From: Paragordius varius
Taxonomy: Eukaryota; Nematomorpha
Assembly (NCBI GenBank): GCA_964247055.1
Contig: OZ176056.1
Span: 8,990,001-9,054,000 of the forward strand
DNA: 64,000 nt
Reading direction: 5' to 3'
Positions 10,071 to 21,803 of this stretch are shown piece after piece. Numbering within the stretch: position 1 is the stretch's first letter; each line of letters begins with the position of its first letter. Position numbers and translations under genes: made by a program. The notes beneath the pieces are model-generated. The model did no database searches and was not told the DNA's origin. It worked only from the letters and a program-made list of their open reading frames with translations.

Positions 10071-10315
10071 TTAACCGTGAGCGGGACGATAGTTCCCGTC
10101 TGTTATGCAAATCTGAAAGATATACTTTATTTTTATATCATAATTTTCTGTTACATGCAAATGTGAAATACATACCTTGGTTATAACTTTCACCGTTATT
10201 TGAATTGTATTATTTTTTATATTTTTTGTGTTATATGTAAATATATAACCTTTGTTACTTGAAATTTTATTGATATAATGCAAATCATGGACAGTTAAAA
10301 TTGCTATATATACAC
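10071..10315 (-). CDS. 3' end of an unrecognised leftward gene (two exons)
   Basis: Exon 10315-10176 follows an acceptor TTTGGTTTTTTTAG and ends at a near-perfect donor CCAAG/GTATGT. The terminal exon 10112-10071 follows TATCTTTCAG. Spliced reading: VYIAILTVHDLHYINKI ... TIQITVKVITK, then ICITDGNYRPAHG-stop. The 63-nt intron is a multiple of three and has no stop, so retention would simply add 21 residues. Upstream exons were not found with confidence, and the product is not recognised. Confidence 0.45.
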
Positions 10316-10513
10316 CTAAAAAAACCAAATAAAAAATTCAGTTCATTTCACATTTCTATTATTATCTCTTTATCTTAAAAGATAACACCGTCATATATGT
10401 AAACGCGTGAAAAAAAAACATGCACATTTAACGCCTTCCTTTGAAACCGGATTCAAATTCGAAATGTTGCGCCCCCTCAACTATGACGCCATGTGCATCA
10501 GCCCCCTTTTTCA

Positions 10514-10533
10514 CCCCCCTAGATACGCCACTG
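10514..10533 (-). mobile_element. Possible DNA-transposon terminus remnant
   Basis: On the minus strand this reads CAGTGGCGTATCTAGGGGGG, a string resembling the terminal inverted repeats of many hAT-type DNA elements. GC-rich sequence continues to about 10430. No matching opposite terminus or target duplication was found nearby, so at most a fragment. Confidence 0.3.
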
Positions 10534-11124
10534 TATCGAAAAGTAGCAATTAACGCATATGAAATCAAAACTTTTTTGAATCTAAAAAATATAATTAATA
10601 GCACATATTTTAATAGTAAAACATTTGTATTTAAATTCGAGCGGAATAGGATTTTAAATCCCTTCAAAAAAGGGCTTAGTTTGTGCGATAAAAATTTTGA
10701 ATTAGACCAAAATTTGTAGAAGCCTATTTCATGATTTTTGAGTATTATACAAACACCTTTTCTATATTCGATGATTAACATTTATGGCCGATATTTTGAA
10801 CACAAATTGGCTCGACAGCCTCTTTTTAGGAAAATATTAAGGAAACTCTATTGCGGTTCTTTATTTACCCAATTCGCTGATTTACAGTCAATATTTTTTA
10901 TCCTTTATTAAATTTATATTACTTAAATATTAAATTTAAGTATTTGTGGAGCAAAAAGCTCTAAATGAAAATTTTTTTTAAAAATGGTTTGAAAATTGAA
11001 AAAAATTGTTATGTTTGATATAATTATATTAAAGATATTTGATAATATACGTATCCCATTCAAACAGGAGTTGGTTTAAAAGCATAGCAATTTTTAAACG
11101 AATTTAACAAATCATGGATAATAG
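10534..11124. other. Intergenic AT-rich region
   Basis: No gene recognised. A perfect 9-bp inverted repeat TACTTAAAT/ATTTAAGTA with a 5-nt loop lies at 10920-10942. Confidence 0.5.
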
Positions 11125-11130
11125 TTTATT
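11125..11130 (-). terminator. Polyadenylation signal of the DAPIT gene
   Basis: AATAAA on the minus strand, about 42 nt past the DAPIT stop codon. Confidence 0.5.
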
Positions 11131-11171
11131 ATAATTCACGCATATAATTATTCAATAACAAATTAATGGAT

Positions 11172-11413
11172 TTAATGTCCTTTAACATTATCCAAAGAAT
11201 GGTGTGCATCATTTTTAATCATTTTAGGTTCTTTATGTTTTTTTGGCTTAAACACAAAGTAGGATATTAGAGACATCCAAAATATTCCACTTGCTATGGC
11301 AATCTATTGCTTTATAATTTCAAAAATACCCCTTGGCGTCCCTTCTGAGTGTAGGTATTAAAGTATCTTGAAATTCCTTTAAACCTATCATCTGCAACGG
11401 CATCGTGAGCCAT
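11172..11413 (-). CDS. ATP5MK: DAPIT / ATP synthase membrane subunit k (two exons, 26-nt intron)
   Basis: Small single-pass subunit of mitochondrial ATP synthase, associated with enzyme dimerisation and stability. Exons 11413-11330 (28 codons) and 11303-11172 (43 codons plus TAA) give 71 residues; human has 58. Exon 1 encodes MAHDAVADDRFKGISRYFNT then YTQKGRQG. The FKGISRYFNTYTQKGR segment corresponds to FTGIKKYFNSYTLTGR in human DAPIT. Exon 2 starts IAIASGIFWMSLISYFVFK (membrane helix) followed by PKKHKE and a charged tail. Removal of the 26-nt intron (phase 0, GTATTT...CAATAG) gives ungapped alignment from the GR motif to the KK after the helix. The ATG is first in frame. It is not co-oriented with DARS2. 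Confidence 0.88.
11304..11329 (-). other. ATP5MK: 26-nt spliceosomal intron in the DAPIT gene
   Basis: Starts GTATTTTTG and ends AAAGCAATAG on the minus strand. Left in, it terminates translation after VFLKL; removed, it restores the membrane helix in the expected register. Confidence 0.85.
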
Positions 11414-11715
11414 GATTAACAATTAATTGTAGACAGATGTGAAATTTATCCATTATATTATTTATGCCAGTAATATTTCACAAAGAAAAATATTTTTAAT
11501 AAATAAGGTATGTAGCAATTTAGCAAAATAAGTGCTATTTAGTATAAAATAATTTAAATCTATCTATAGGTATTAGAATGGTATGCTTTGTTTGTGGGCA
11601 TTACATATCTACAAATTAAATTTCTTATTAGAATCTTACGGTAACATATTTGTTGTAGAAAATTAATTTCGATTTAATAATAATTTTAGAAGATTAAAGA
11701 TATTTAATATTTTAT
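11414..11715. other. DAPIT upstream region, up to the satellite edge
   Basis: About 300 bp of AT-rich sequence between the DAPIT start codon and the first satellite base; must contain its promoter. No clear motif assigned. Confidence 0.5.
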
Positions 11716-11915
11716 GTTCACACGGGGTAGGCCCGACCAGGGGGCCTATTTCAAAAAACGGGCGAAGCTATTGTCGGGGCATTCATTAATGATTAATTTT
11801 TCGATGTTTGGATTTGAATGGGTCCACCGGTTTTCCTGTAGCAGATCACAAAGCCAGCATTTTCCATTTTTATAAATATATAGATTACTATAAATAATGT
11901 TTTATTATCCATATA
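11716..11915 (+). repeat. Left-edge satellite monomer fragment (first half)
   Basis: Homology to the 572-bp satellite starts abruptly at TTCACACGGGG and continues through the GGGCCTATTTC, CAGATCACAAAGCCAGC and TATAAATATATAG blocks until interrupted by the hAT element. It carries edge-specific differences (ACCAGGGGGCC, TTAATGATTAATTTTTCG). The remainder of this monomer resumes at 14209. Confidence 0.93.
11908..11915 (+). repeat. Left 8-bp target duplication of the hAT element
   Basis: TCCATATA, repeated exactly at 14201-14208. With one copy removed, the satellite sequence reads continuously as in other monomers (TTATTATCCATATATCTTTT). Confidence 0.95.
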
Positions 11916-14200
11916 TAAGGTGACCAGACGTCCCGCTTTTTCACACTTTGTCCCGCGTCCCGCTCCCTTTTTGAAATGTCCCGCTTTTTCAAGATTATAT
12001 AAAAAAAAATTTTTTTAATACATTTAAATTTTTTATTAATAATTTATTTTTTTTATTAAATTTTTTATCATTAGTTATCTTTAAAATCTATATCAATTTT
12101 AAATTACATTTTTTTTAATATTAAAGTTATATTACCTGCCAATCTTATCAAAAGGACAAAATACCAAAAATCGGTAGCTTATACGTTTACTCCAGAAAAT
12201 TAAGGTAATATTTTTTTAAACTAATATTAGTAAAAAAATATGAGTACAAAAAGAGGTTATTAATTTAACAATGAATTAATCAAAGAATTTCCTTTTATCA
12301 AAAAAACGAAAAATGAATCATTTATTAATGTTCTTTATGCAAGGGGGAATTCACCCTAGCACATGGTGGCAAGCATGATATTACAAAGCATATGAAAACA
12401 TAGAAACATAAAAATTGTGTGGCATCATAATCTTATAAAATGAGCGATTTTTATTAAAAAACCGCTTTTGGATAGGAAGAAAAAATTTGGCACTAGCCGA
12501 AGACGTTTCATCTTTTCACGCGGTTAATACCAATCATTCCTTTAGATCTATGGATTGTACTTCACAGATTATTCTTATCTTATTCAATAAAAAATTTACA
12601 TGTGCCCGTAGGCTGAAGTCATTGTATGCAATGTCCTTTCGCCACATGCATTTTTTGAAATACAAAAAGATTTTCTGAAAATTAATTTCATATCGCTATA
12701 CTCTGCTGCATTAAATCACATGGAAACAAAATTATTTTCCACTTTAATAAGATATTTTTATACAGAAACCGGAGTAAAAAGTAAAATTTTAGTTCTATTT
12801 CTCTCGGTAAAAATTCCGACATAATTTTTACTTCAATAATGAATATTCTAGAAAAAAATAATTTAAAAAACAAAATCATCGCATATTGCGCTGACCACAC
12901 CAATACGAACTTCGGTGGAAAAGCAAGGAGGGGAACAAAATTTTTTTTTCATAAATTAGCAGATAATCTTAATCAAAACATTATTTTGTGCTGGGTGGGC
13001 ACATACATTACACAACGCTATTCAAACAGCTGCTGATTTGATATCCCTAGATATGGAAAATTTAGTTGTTAAAATATATTCCTATTTTTATATATACACG
13101 GTACGAGTTGAAACGCTTAAGGGAATTCTGTGAAAATGCACAAATTTATCATCAAAAAATGCTTGGATATTGTAAAACTCGTTGTTTAGCTCTTTTGCAA
13201 GCTATTGAAAGAATTTTAAAAATGTATGATCCTTTAAAATCCTATTTTTATCACAGGACAAATGTCCTACAACCTTCGAAAAGTTTTTTGAAAGTGATTC
13301 TTCGAAAATATAGTCATTCCTACATTCAAGCTTCTCTCTTTCAAAATGTTATTAAATTGATAGAAAGCGACAAATTTTCGGCAATCGAAGTAGCCAATGA
13401 AATTAATAACCAAAAATTGCAATGTCAAGAAAGGTTAGAAAATAATTATACCATTAACCATCCGTAATACTATAAATAACTTAGAAAAACAGGGCTTAAT
13501 AAATTGCCAAGATATCCTGTACCATATAATATATACAAACTGTAAAGATTATTTGGACTACGGTGCAATTCAATGATATTGATCTTTTCATTGGATAACA
13601 TTAAAACCAGAATTTAATTGGTACGATGTTCAAAAATCATTTGATTACATCTGCATCTCCAAAAAATTTCCAAATGCAATCTTTCAGAAAATGATCTTTT
13701 TTCTAAAGTATCATTAGTTAAAAGATATTTTAATAATGAAAAACTTAAATTATGAACAACAGAAAAAATACAGTAGAAAAGAAATGTTTCGAAATATTTC
13801 ATCATTTTGAAACAACTATGTTCCATACAATAATATTATAAAAATTGTTGAATTTGCACTATCTTTACCTGGAGATACGCTGCTACTGAGTGCGTTTTTT
13901 CCACACTAAATCAGGTGTGAACATCTGAAAAATCAAATTTTAATTGTTGAAACTTTAAAAGCCATTTTATCTGTCAAATATAATTTGACAAAATGAAGAC
14001 TTATATTTAAAAAAGGATGACAATTTGCTAAAACGCATTCCCTCAAATAAAAAAATATACCAAAAAATAAAATATTTATATATATTTATAATGTATTTGT
14101 GTTAAAAATAAATAAATATTACAAAAATTTTTGGTTGGACCCCCATGCCCCCTTTCTAAGATTTGTCCCGCTTTTTTCTTCAAAAAATCTGGTCACTTTA
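11916..14200 (+). mobile_element. hAT-superfamily DNA transposon, degenerate, 2285 bp
   Basis: Terminal inverted repeats TAAGGTGACCAGA (left) and TCTGGTCACTTTA (right) match at 12 of 13 positions, flanked by an 8-bp duplication, the hAT hallmark. Subterminal GTCCCGC motifs recur, several on the left and one at 14165, plausibly transposase binding sites. The interior carries a decayed hAT transposase in the plus orientation. Inserted into the outermost satellite monomer. Confidence 0.93.
12487..13960 (+). pseudogene. hAT transposase pseudogene
   Basis: Recognisable pieces in order: LAEDVSSFHAVNTNHSF and CTSQIILILFNKKFTCAR (12487-12606); NKIIAYCADHTNTNFGGKAR and GTKFFFHKLADNLNQNI (12839-12990; RNase H-like region); REFCENAQIYHQKMLGYCKT and SLFQNVIKLIESDKFSAIEV with ANEINNQK (13114-13467); and near 13858-13960 LSLPG followed by a degraded ATE-VFSTLNQV, the C-terminal hAT dimerisation motif. 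The pieces lie in different frames with stops between them, so it is non-functional. Confidence 0.85.
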
Positions 14201-15029
14201 TCCATATATCTTTTAACATCCTATACATATGATAGATACTCCCTCAGCAGCTATCATCAAAGAAACGCTTGACTAAAATTTTTGCCTTTAAAGAGGAATA
14301 CTAAAAATCCTTATTGAATTTATACAGTCTCATACCTTAGGAGAAAAACAATCAAAAAAATTATTTTTATGGACTTTGTTTTTTTTGAAAAAGGTGGCAT
14401 TTTACGGGGGGAGCGGGTAAAAAGAGGGACTAAGATAAAAAAGCGAGACGAATATGTTCGCGCAATCGAAAATAACCAAATAAAAATCATATTTGAAATT
14501 GAATGGTCCAACACGTTCTCCAGAAAATTGTCTCAAAGACACGATTTTTGTGGACGTCTGTTTTCAAAAAAACCCATTTTTCACATGGGGTGGGCCCGAA
14601 CTGGGGGCCTATTTCAAAAAACGGGCGAAGCTATTGTAGGGGCATTCATTCAAGATTATATTTTTTCGATGTTTGTATTTGAATGGGTCTACCGGTTTTC
14701 CTGTAGCAGATCACAAAGCCAGCATTTTCCATTTTTATAAATATATAGATTACTATAAATAATGTTTTATTATATATATATCTTTTAACATCCTATACAT
14801 ATGATAGATACTCCTTCAGCAGCTATAATCAAAGAAACGCTTGACTAAAATTTTTGCCTTTAAAGAGGAATACTAAAAATCCTTATCGAATTTTTACAGT
14901 CTCATACCTTGGGCAGAAAAACAATCAAAAAATTATTTTTGTGGACTTTGTTTTTTTTTTGATAAAGGTGGCATTTTACGTTGGGAGCGGGTAAAAAGAG
15001 GGACTAAGTTAAAAAAGCGAGACGACTAT

Positions 15030-15530
15030 GTTCGGCGCAATCGAAAATAACTAAATAAAATCATATTTGAAATTGAATGGTCCAACACGTTCTCCGGAAA
15101 TACACGATTTTTGTGGACTTCTGTTTTCAAAAAAAACCGTTTTTCACACGGGGTGGGCCCGAACTGGGGGCCTATTTCAAAAAACGGGCGAAGCTATTGT
15201 CGGGACATTTATTAAAGATTATTTCGATATTTGGATTTGATTGATTCACCGGTTTTCCGGAAACACTTCACAAAGTTACATGAAAAATCATTTTTAGCGG
15301 GTAGCTCCTTACCCAGCAGCTATCATCAAAGAAACGTTGGACTAAAATTTTTGCCTTTTAACAGGGAATACGTGGAATCCATATTGAATTTTTACGGTCT
15401 CATACCTTAAGCAAAAAATCGATTAAAAAAAATATTTTTGTGGACTTTGTTTTTTTGAAAAAGGTGGCATTTTACGTTGGGAGCGGGTAAAAAGAGGGAC
15501 TAAGATAAAAAAGCGAGACGACTATGTTCG
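15030..15530 (+). repeat. Divergent short satellite monomer (about 500 bp)
   Basis: The block that normally holds CAGATCACAAAGCCAGC, TATAAATATATAG and the ATGATAG hairpin arm is replaced at about 15240-15305 by unrelated sequence (CACTTCACAAAGTTACATG, AGCGGGTAGCTCCTTACCC). The monomer is about 70 bp shorter and is the first with type-B sequence (GTTGGACTAAAA, AACAGGGAATACGTGG). Confidence 0.85.
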
Positions 15531-17640
15531 GCGCAATCGAAAATAACTAAACAAAAATTATATTTGAAATTGGATGGTCCAACACGTTCTCCGGAAAATT
15601 GTCTCAAAGACACGATTTTTGTGGACTTATGTTTTCAAAAAAAAACCGTTTTTAACACGGGGCGGGCCCGAACTGGGGGCCTATTTCAAAAAACGGGCGA
15701 AGCTATTGTCGAAGCATTCATTCAAGATTATATTTTTATAATGTTTGGATTTGAATGGGTCTACCGGTCTTCCTGTAGCAGATCACAAAGCCAGCATTTT
15801 CCATTTTTATAAATATATAGATTACCATAAATAATGTTTTATTATCCATATATCTTTTAACATCCTATACATATGATAGATACTCCTTACTCAGCAGCTA
15901 TCATCAAAGAAACGCTTGACTAAAATTTTTGCCTTTAAAGATGAATACTAAAAATCCTTTACGAATTTTTACAGTCTTATACCTTGGGCAGAAAAACAAT
16001 CAAAAAATTATTTTTGTGGACTTTGTTTTTTTTGAAAAAGGTGGCATTTTACGGGGGGAGCGGGTAAAAAGAAGCCCTAAATCAAAAAAGTGAGTCGACT
16101 ATGTTCAGCGCGATCGAAAATAGGAAAATATATTTGAAATTGGATGGTCCAACACGTTCTCCGGAAATTTTCTCAAAGACACGATTTTTGTGGACTTATG
16201 TTTTCAAAAAAAACCGTTTTTCACACGGGGCGGGCCCGAACTGGGGGCCTATTTCAAAAAACGGGCGAAGCTATTCTCGGGACATTTATTAAAGATTATA
16301 TTTTTTCGATGTTTGGATTTGAATGGGTCTACCGGTTTTCCTGTAGCAGATCACAAAGCCAGCATTTTCCATTTTTATAAATATATAGAATACCATAAAT
16401 AATGTTTTATTATCCATATTTAACCCTATACATATGATAGATACTCCTTACTCAGCAGCTATCATCAAAGAAACGTTTGACTAAAACTTTTGCCTTTTAA
16501 GAGGGAATACTAGAAATCCTTATCGAATATTTACAGTCTTATACCTTGGGCTGAAAAACAATCAAAAAATTATTTTTGTGGACTTTGTTTTTTTTGAAAA
16601 AGGTGGCATTTTACGGGGGGAGCGGGTAAAAAGAGGGACTAAGTTAAAAAAGCGAGACGACTATGTTCGGCGCAATCGAAAATAACTAAATAAAAATCAT
16701 ATTTGAAATTGAATGGTCCAACACGTTCTCCGGAAAATTGTCTCAAAGACACGATTTTTGTGGACGTCTGTTTTCAAAAAAAACCCATTTTTCACACCCC
16801 GAACTGGGGGCCTATTTCAAAAAACGGGCGCAGCTATTGTCAGGGCATTCATTCAAGATTATATTTTTTCGGTTTGGATTTGAATGGGTCTACCGGTTTT
16901 CCTGTAGCAGATCACAAAGCCAGCATTTTCCATTTTTATAAATATATAGATAACCATAAATAATGTTTTATTATCCATATATCTAACATCCTATATATAT
17001 GATAGATACTCCTTACTCAGCAGCTATCATCAAAGAAACGGTGGACTAAAATTTTTGCCTTTTAACAGGGAATATGTGGAATCCATATTGAATTTTTACG
17101 GTCTCATAGCTTAGGCAAAAAATCGATTAAAAAAAATATTTTTGTGGACTTTGTTTTCTGAAAAAGGTGGCATTTTACGGGGGGAGCGGGTAAAAAGAGG
17201 CCCTAAATCAAAAAAGTGAGTCGACTATGTTCAGCGCGATCGAAAATAAGAAAATTATATTTGAAATTGGATGGTCCAACACGTTCTCCGGAAAATTGTC
17301 TCAAAGACACGATTTTTGTGGACTTATGTTTTCAAAAAAAAACCGTTTTTAACACGGGGCGCGCCCGAACTGGGAGCCTATTTCAAAAAACGGGCGAAGC
17401 TATTGTCGAAGCATTCATTCAAGATTATATTTTTATAATGTTTGGATTTGAATGGGTCTACCGGTCTTCCTGTAGCAGATCACAAAGCCAGCATTTTCCA
17501 TTTTTATAAATATATAGATTACCATAAATAATGTTTTATTATCCATATATCTTTTAACATCCTATACATATGATAGATACTCCTTACTCAGCAGCTATCA
17601 TCAAAGAAACGCTTGACTAAAATTTTTGCCTTTTAAGAGG

Positions 17641-19940
17641 GAACACTAAAAATCCTTTACGAATTTTTACAGTCTCATACCTTGGGCAGAAAAACAATCA
17701 AAAAATTATTTTTGTGGACTTTGTTTTTTTTTTGAAAAAGGTGGCATTTTACGCGGGGAGCGGGTAAAAAGAGGGACTAAGTTTAAAAAGCGAGATGACT
17801 CTGCTCGGCGCAATCGAAAATAACTAAATAAAAATCATATTTGAAATTGAATGGTCCAACACGTTCTCCTGAAAATTGTCTCAAAGACACAATTTTTGTG
17901 GACTTATGTTTTCAAAAAAAACCGTTTTTCACACGGGGCATGCCCGAACTGGGGGCCTATTTCAAAAAACGGGCGAAGCTATTGTCGAAGCATTCATTCA
18001 AGATTATATTTTTATAATGTTTGGATTTGAATGGGTCTACCGGTTTTCCTGTAGCAGATCACAAAGCCAGCATTTTCCATTTTTATAAATATATAGATTA
18101 CCATAAATAATGTTTTATTATCCATATATCTTTTAACATCCTATACATATGATAGATACTCCTTACTCAGCAGCTATCATCAAAGAAACGCTTGACTAAA
18201 ATTTTTGCCTTTTAAGAGGGAATACTAAAAATCCTTATCGAATTTTTACAGTCTCATACCTTGGGCAGAAAAACAATCAAAAAATTATTTTTGTGGACTT
18301 TGTTTTTTTTGAAAAAGGTGGCATTTTACGGTGGGAGCGGGTAAAAAGAGGGACTAAGTTAAAAAAGCGAGACGACTATGTTCGGCGCAATCGTTAATAA
18401 CTAAATAAAAATCATATTTGAAATTGAATGGTCCAACACGTTCTCCGGAAAATTGTCTCAAAGACACGATTTTTGTGGACGTCTGTTTTCAAAAAAAACC
18501 CATTTTTCACATTGGGTGGGCCCGAACTGGGTGTCTATTTCAAAAACGGGCGAAGCTATTGTCGGGGCATTCATTCAAGATTATATTTTTATAATGTTTG
18601 GATTTGAATGGGTACACCGGTTTTCCTGTAGCAGATCCCAAAGCCAGCATTTTCCATTTTTATAAATATATAGATTACTATAAATAATGTTTTAATATCC
18701 ATATTAACATCCTATACATATGATAGATACTCCTTACTCAGCAGCTATCATCAAAGAAACGCTTGACTAAAATTTTTGCATTTTAATAGGGAACACTAAA
18801 AATCCTTTACGAATTTTTACAGTCTCATACCTTGGGCAGAAAAACAATCAAAAAATTATTTTTGTGGACTTTGTTTTTTTTTTGAAAAAGGTGGCATTTT
18901 ACGCGGGGAGCGGGTAAAAAGAGGGACTAAGTTTAAAAAGCGAGATGACTCTGCTCGGCGCAATCGAAAATAACTAAATAAAAATCATATTTGAAATTGA
19001 ATGGTCCAACACGTTCTCCTGAAAATTGTCTCAAAGACACAATTTTTGTGGACTTATGTTTTCAAAAAAAACCGTTTTTCACACGGGGCATGCCCGAACT
19101 GGGGGCCTATTTCAAAAAACGGGCGAAGCTATTGTCGAAGCATTCATTCAAGATTATATTTTTATAATGTTTGGATTTGAATGGGTCTACCGGTTTTCCT
19201 GTAGCAGATCACAAAGCCAGCATTTTCCATTTTTATAAATATATAGATTACCATAAATAATGTTTTATTATCCATATATCTTTTAACATCCTATACATAT
19301 GATAGATACTCCTTACTCAGCAGCTATCATCAAAGAAACGCTTGACTAAAATTTTTGCCTTTTAAGAGGGAATACTAAAAATCCTTATCGAATTTTTACA
19401 GTCTCATACCTTGGGCAGAAAAACAATCAAAAAATTATTTTTGTGGACTTTGTTTTTTTTGAAAAAGGTGGCATTTTACGGTGGGAGCGGGTAAAAAGAG
19501 GGACTAAGTTAAAAAAGCGAGACGACTATGTTCGGCGCAATCGTTAATAACTAAATAAAAATCATATTTGAAATTGAATGGTCCAACACGTTCTCCGGAA
19601 AATTGTCTCAAAGACACGATTTTTGTGGACGTCTGTTTTCAAAAAAAACCCATTTTTCACATTGGGTGGGCCCGAACTGGGTGTCTATTTCAAAAACGGG
19701 CGAAGCTATTGTCGGGGCATTCATTCAAGATTATATTTTTATAATGTTTGGATTTGAATGGGTACACCGGTTTTCCTGTAGCAGATCCCAAAGCCAGCAT
19801 TTTCCATTTTTATAAATATATAGATTACTATAAATAATGTTTTAATATCCATATTAACATCCTATACATATGATAGATACTCCTTACTCAGCAGCTATCA
19901 TCAAAGAAACGCTTGACTAAAATTTTTGCATTTTAATAGG
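17641..19940 (+). repeat. Two-monomer higher-order repeat, 1150 bp x 2
   Basis: 17641-18790 and 18791-19940 are nearly identical at an offset of 1150 bp, sharing rare variants (TACGCGGGGAGC, GATGACTCTGCTCGGCG, ATTGGGTGGGCCC, GTGTCTATTTC). Confidence 0.85.
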
Positions 19941-21695
19941 GAACACTAAAAATCCTTATCGAATTTTTACAGACTTATACCTTGGGCAGAAAAACAATCA
20001 AAAAATTATTTTTGTGGACTTTGTTTTTTGAAAAAGGTGGCATTTTACGGGGGGAGCGGGTAAAAAGAGGGAATAAGTTAAAAATCGAGGCGACTATGTT
20101 CGGCGCAATCGAAAATAACTAAATAAAATCATATTTGAAATTGAATGGTCCAACACGTTCTCCGGAAAATTGTCTCAATGACACGATTTTTGTGGACGTC
20201 TGTTTTCAAAAAAAACCCATTTTTCACATGGGGTGGGCCCGAACTGGGGGTCTATTTCAAAAAACGGGCGAAGCTATTGTCGAGGCATTCATTCAAGATT
20301 ATATTTTTTCGATGTTTGTATTTGAATGGGTCTACCGGTTTTCCTGTAGCAGATCACAAAGCCAGCATTTTCCATTTTTATAAATATATAGATTACTATA
20401 AATAATGTTTTATTATCCATATATCTTTTAACATCCTATACATATGATAGATACTCCTTACTCAGCAGCTATCATCAAAGAAACGCTTGACTAAAATTTT
20501 TGCCTTTTAATAGGGAATACTAAAAATCCTTATCGAATTTTTACAGTCTCATACCTTGGGCAGAAAAACAATCAAAAAATTATTTTTGTGGACTTTGTTT
20601 TTTTTGAAAAAGGTGGCATTTTACGGGGGGAGCGGGTAAAAAGAGGGACTAAGTTAAAAAAGCGAGACGACTATGTTCGGCGCAATCGAAAATAACTAAA
20701 TCAAAATCATATTTGAAATTGAATGGTCCAACACGTTCTCCGGATAATTCTGTCAAAGACACGATTTTTGTGGACGTCTGTTTTCAAAAAAAACCGTTTT
20801 TCACACGGGGTGGGCCCGAACTCGGGGCCTATTTCAAAAAATGGGCGAAGCTATTGTCGGAGCATTCATTCAAGATTATATTTTTTCGATGTTTGTATTT
20901 GAATGGGTCTACCGGTTTTCCTGTAGCAGATCACAAAGCCAGCATTTTCCATTTTTATAAATATATAGATTACTATAAATAATGTTTTATTATCCATATA
21001 TCTTTTAACATCCTATACATATGATAGATACTCCTTACTCAGCAGCTATCATCAAAGAAACGCTTGACTAAAATTTTTGCCTTTTAATAGGGAATACTAA
21101 AAATCCTTATCGAATTTTTACAGTCTCATACCTTGGGCAGAAAAACAATCAAAAAATTATTTTTGTGGACTTTGTTTTTTTTGAAAAAGGTGGCATTTTA
21201 CGGGGGGAGCGGGTAAAAAGAGGGACTAAGTTAAAAAAGCGAGACGACTATGTTCGGCGCAATCGAAAATAACTATATCAAAATCATATTTGAAATTGAA
21301 TGGTCCAACACGTTCTCCGGATAATTCTGTCAAAGACACGATTTTTGTGGACGTCTGTTTTCAAAAAAAACCGTTTTTCACACGGGGTGGGCCCGAACTC
21401 GGGGCCTATTTAAAAAAATGGGCGAAGCTATTGTCGGGGCATTCATTCAAGATTATATTTTTTCGATGTTTGTATTTGAATGGGTCTACCGGTTTTCCTG
21501 TAGCAGATCACAAAGCCAGCATTTTCCATTTTTATAAATATATAGATTACCATAAATAATATTTTATTATCCATATATCTTTTAACATCCTATACATATG
21601 ATAGATAATCCTTACTCAGCAGCTATCATCAAAGAAACGCTTGACTAAAATTTTTGCCTTTTAAGAGGGAATACTAAAAATCCTTATCGAATTTT

Positions 21696-21803
21696 AACTT
21701 AGTCCCTCTTTTTACCCGCTCCCAACGTAAAATGCCACCTTTTTCAAAAAAAATAAAGTCCACAAAAATAATTTTTTGAATTTTTTTCTGCCTAAGGTAT
21801 GAG
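21696..21803 (-). repeat. Inverted 108-bp satellite sub-block, copy 1
   Basis: Reads AACTTAGTCCCTCTTTTTAC ... CTAAGGTATGAG, the reverse complement of the CTCATACCTTAGGCAG ... GGGACTAAGTT part of a normal monomer. The flanks stay in the normal direction. Confidence 0.95.

Noticed and set aside
10428-10781. 117-codon minus-strand ORF
   Set aside because: Made of a transposon-end-like GC-rich piece fused to AT-rich sequence; no start context or homology.
16250-16270. CENP-B box in the satellite (TTTCAAAAAACGGGC)
   Set aside because: Only six bases separate TTC from CGGG where the box needs eight, and the G of TTCG is missing.
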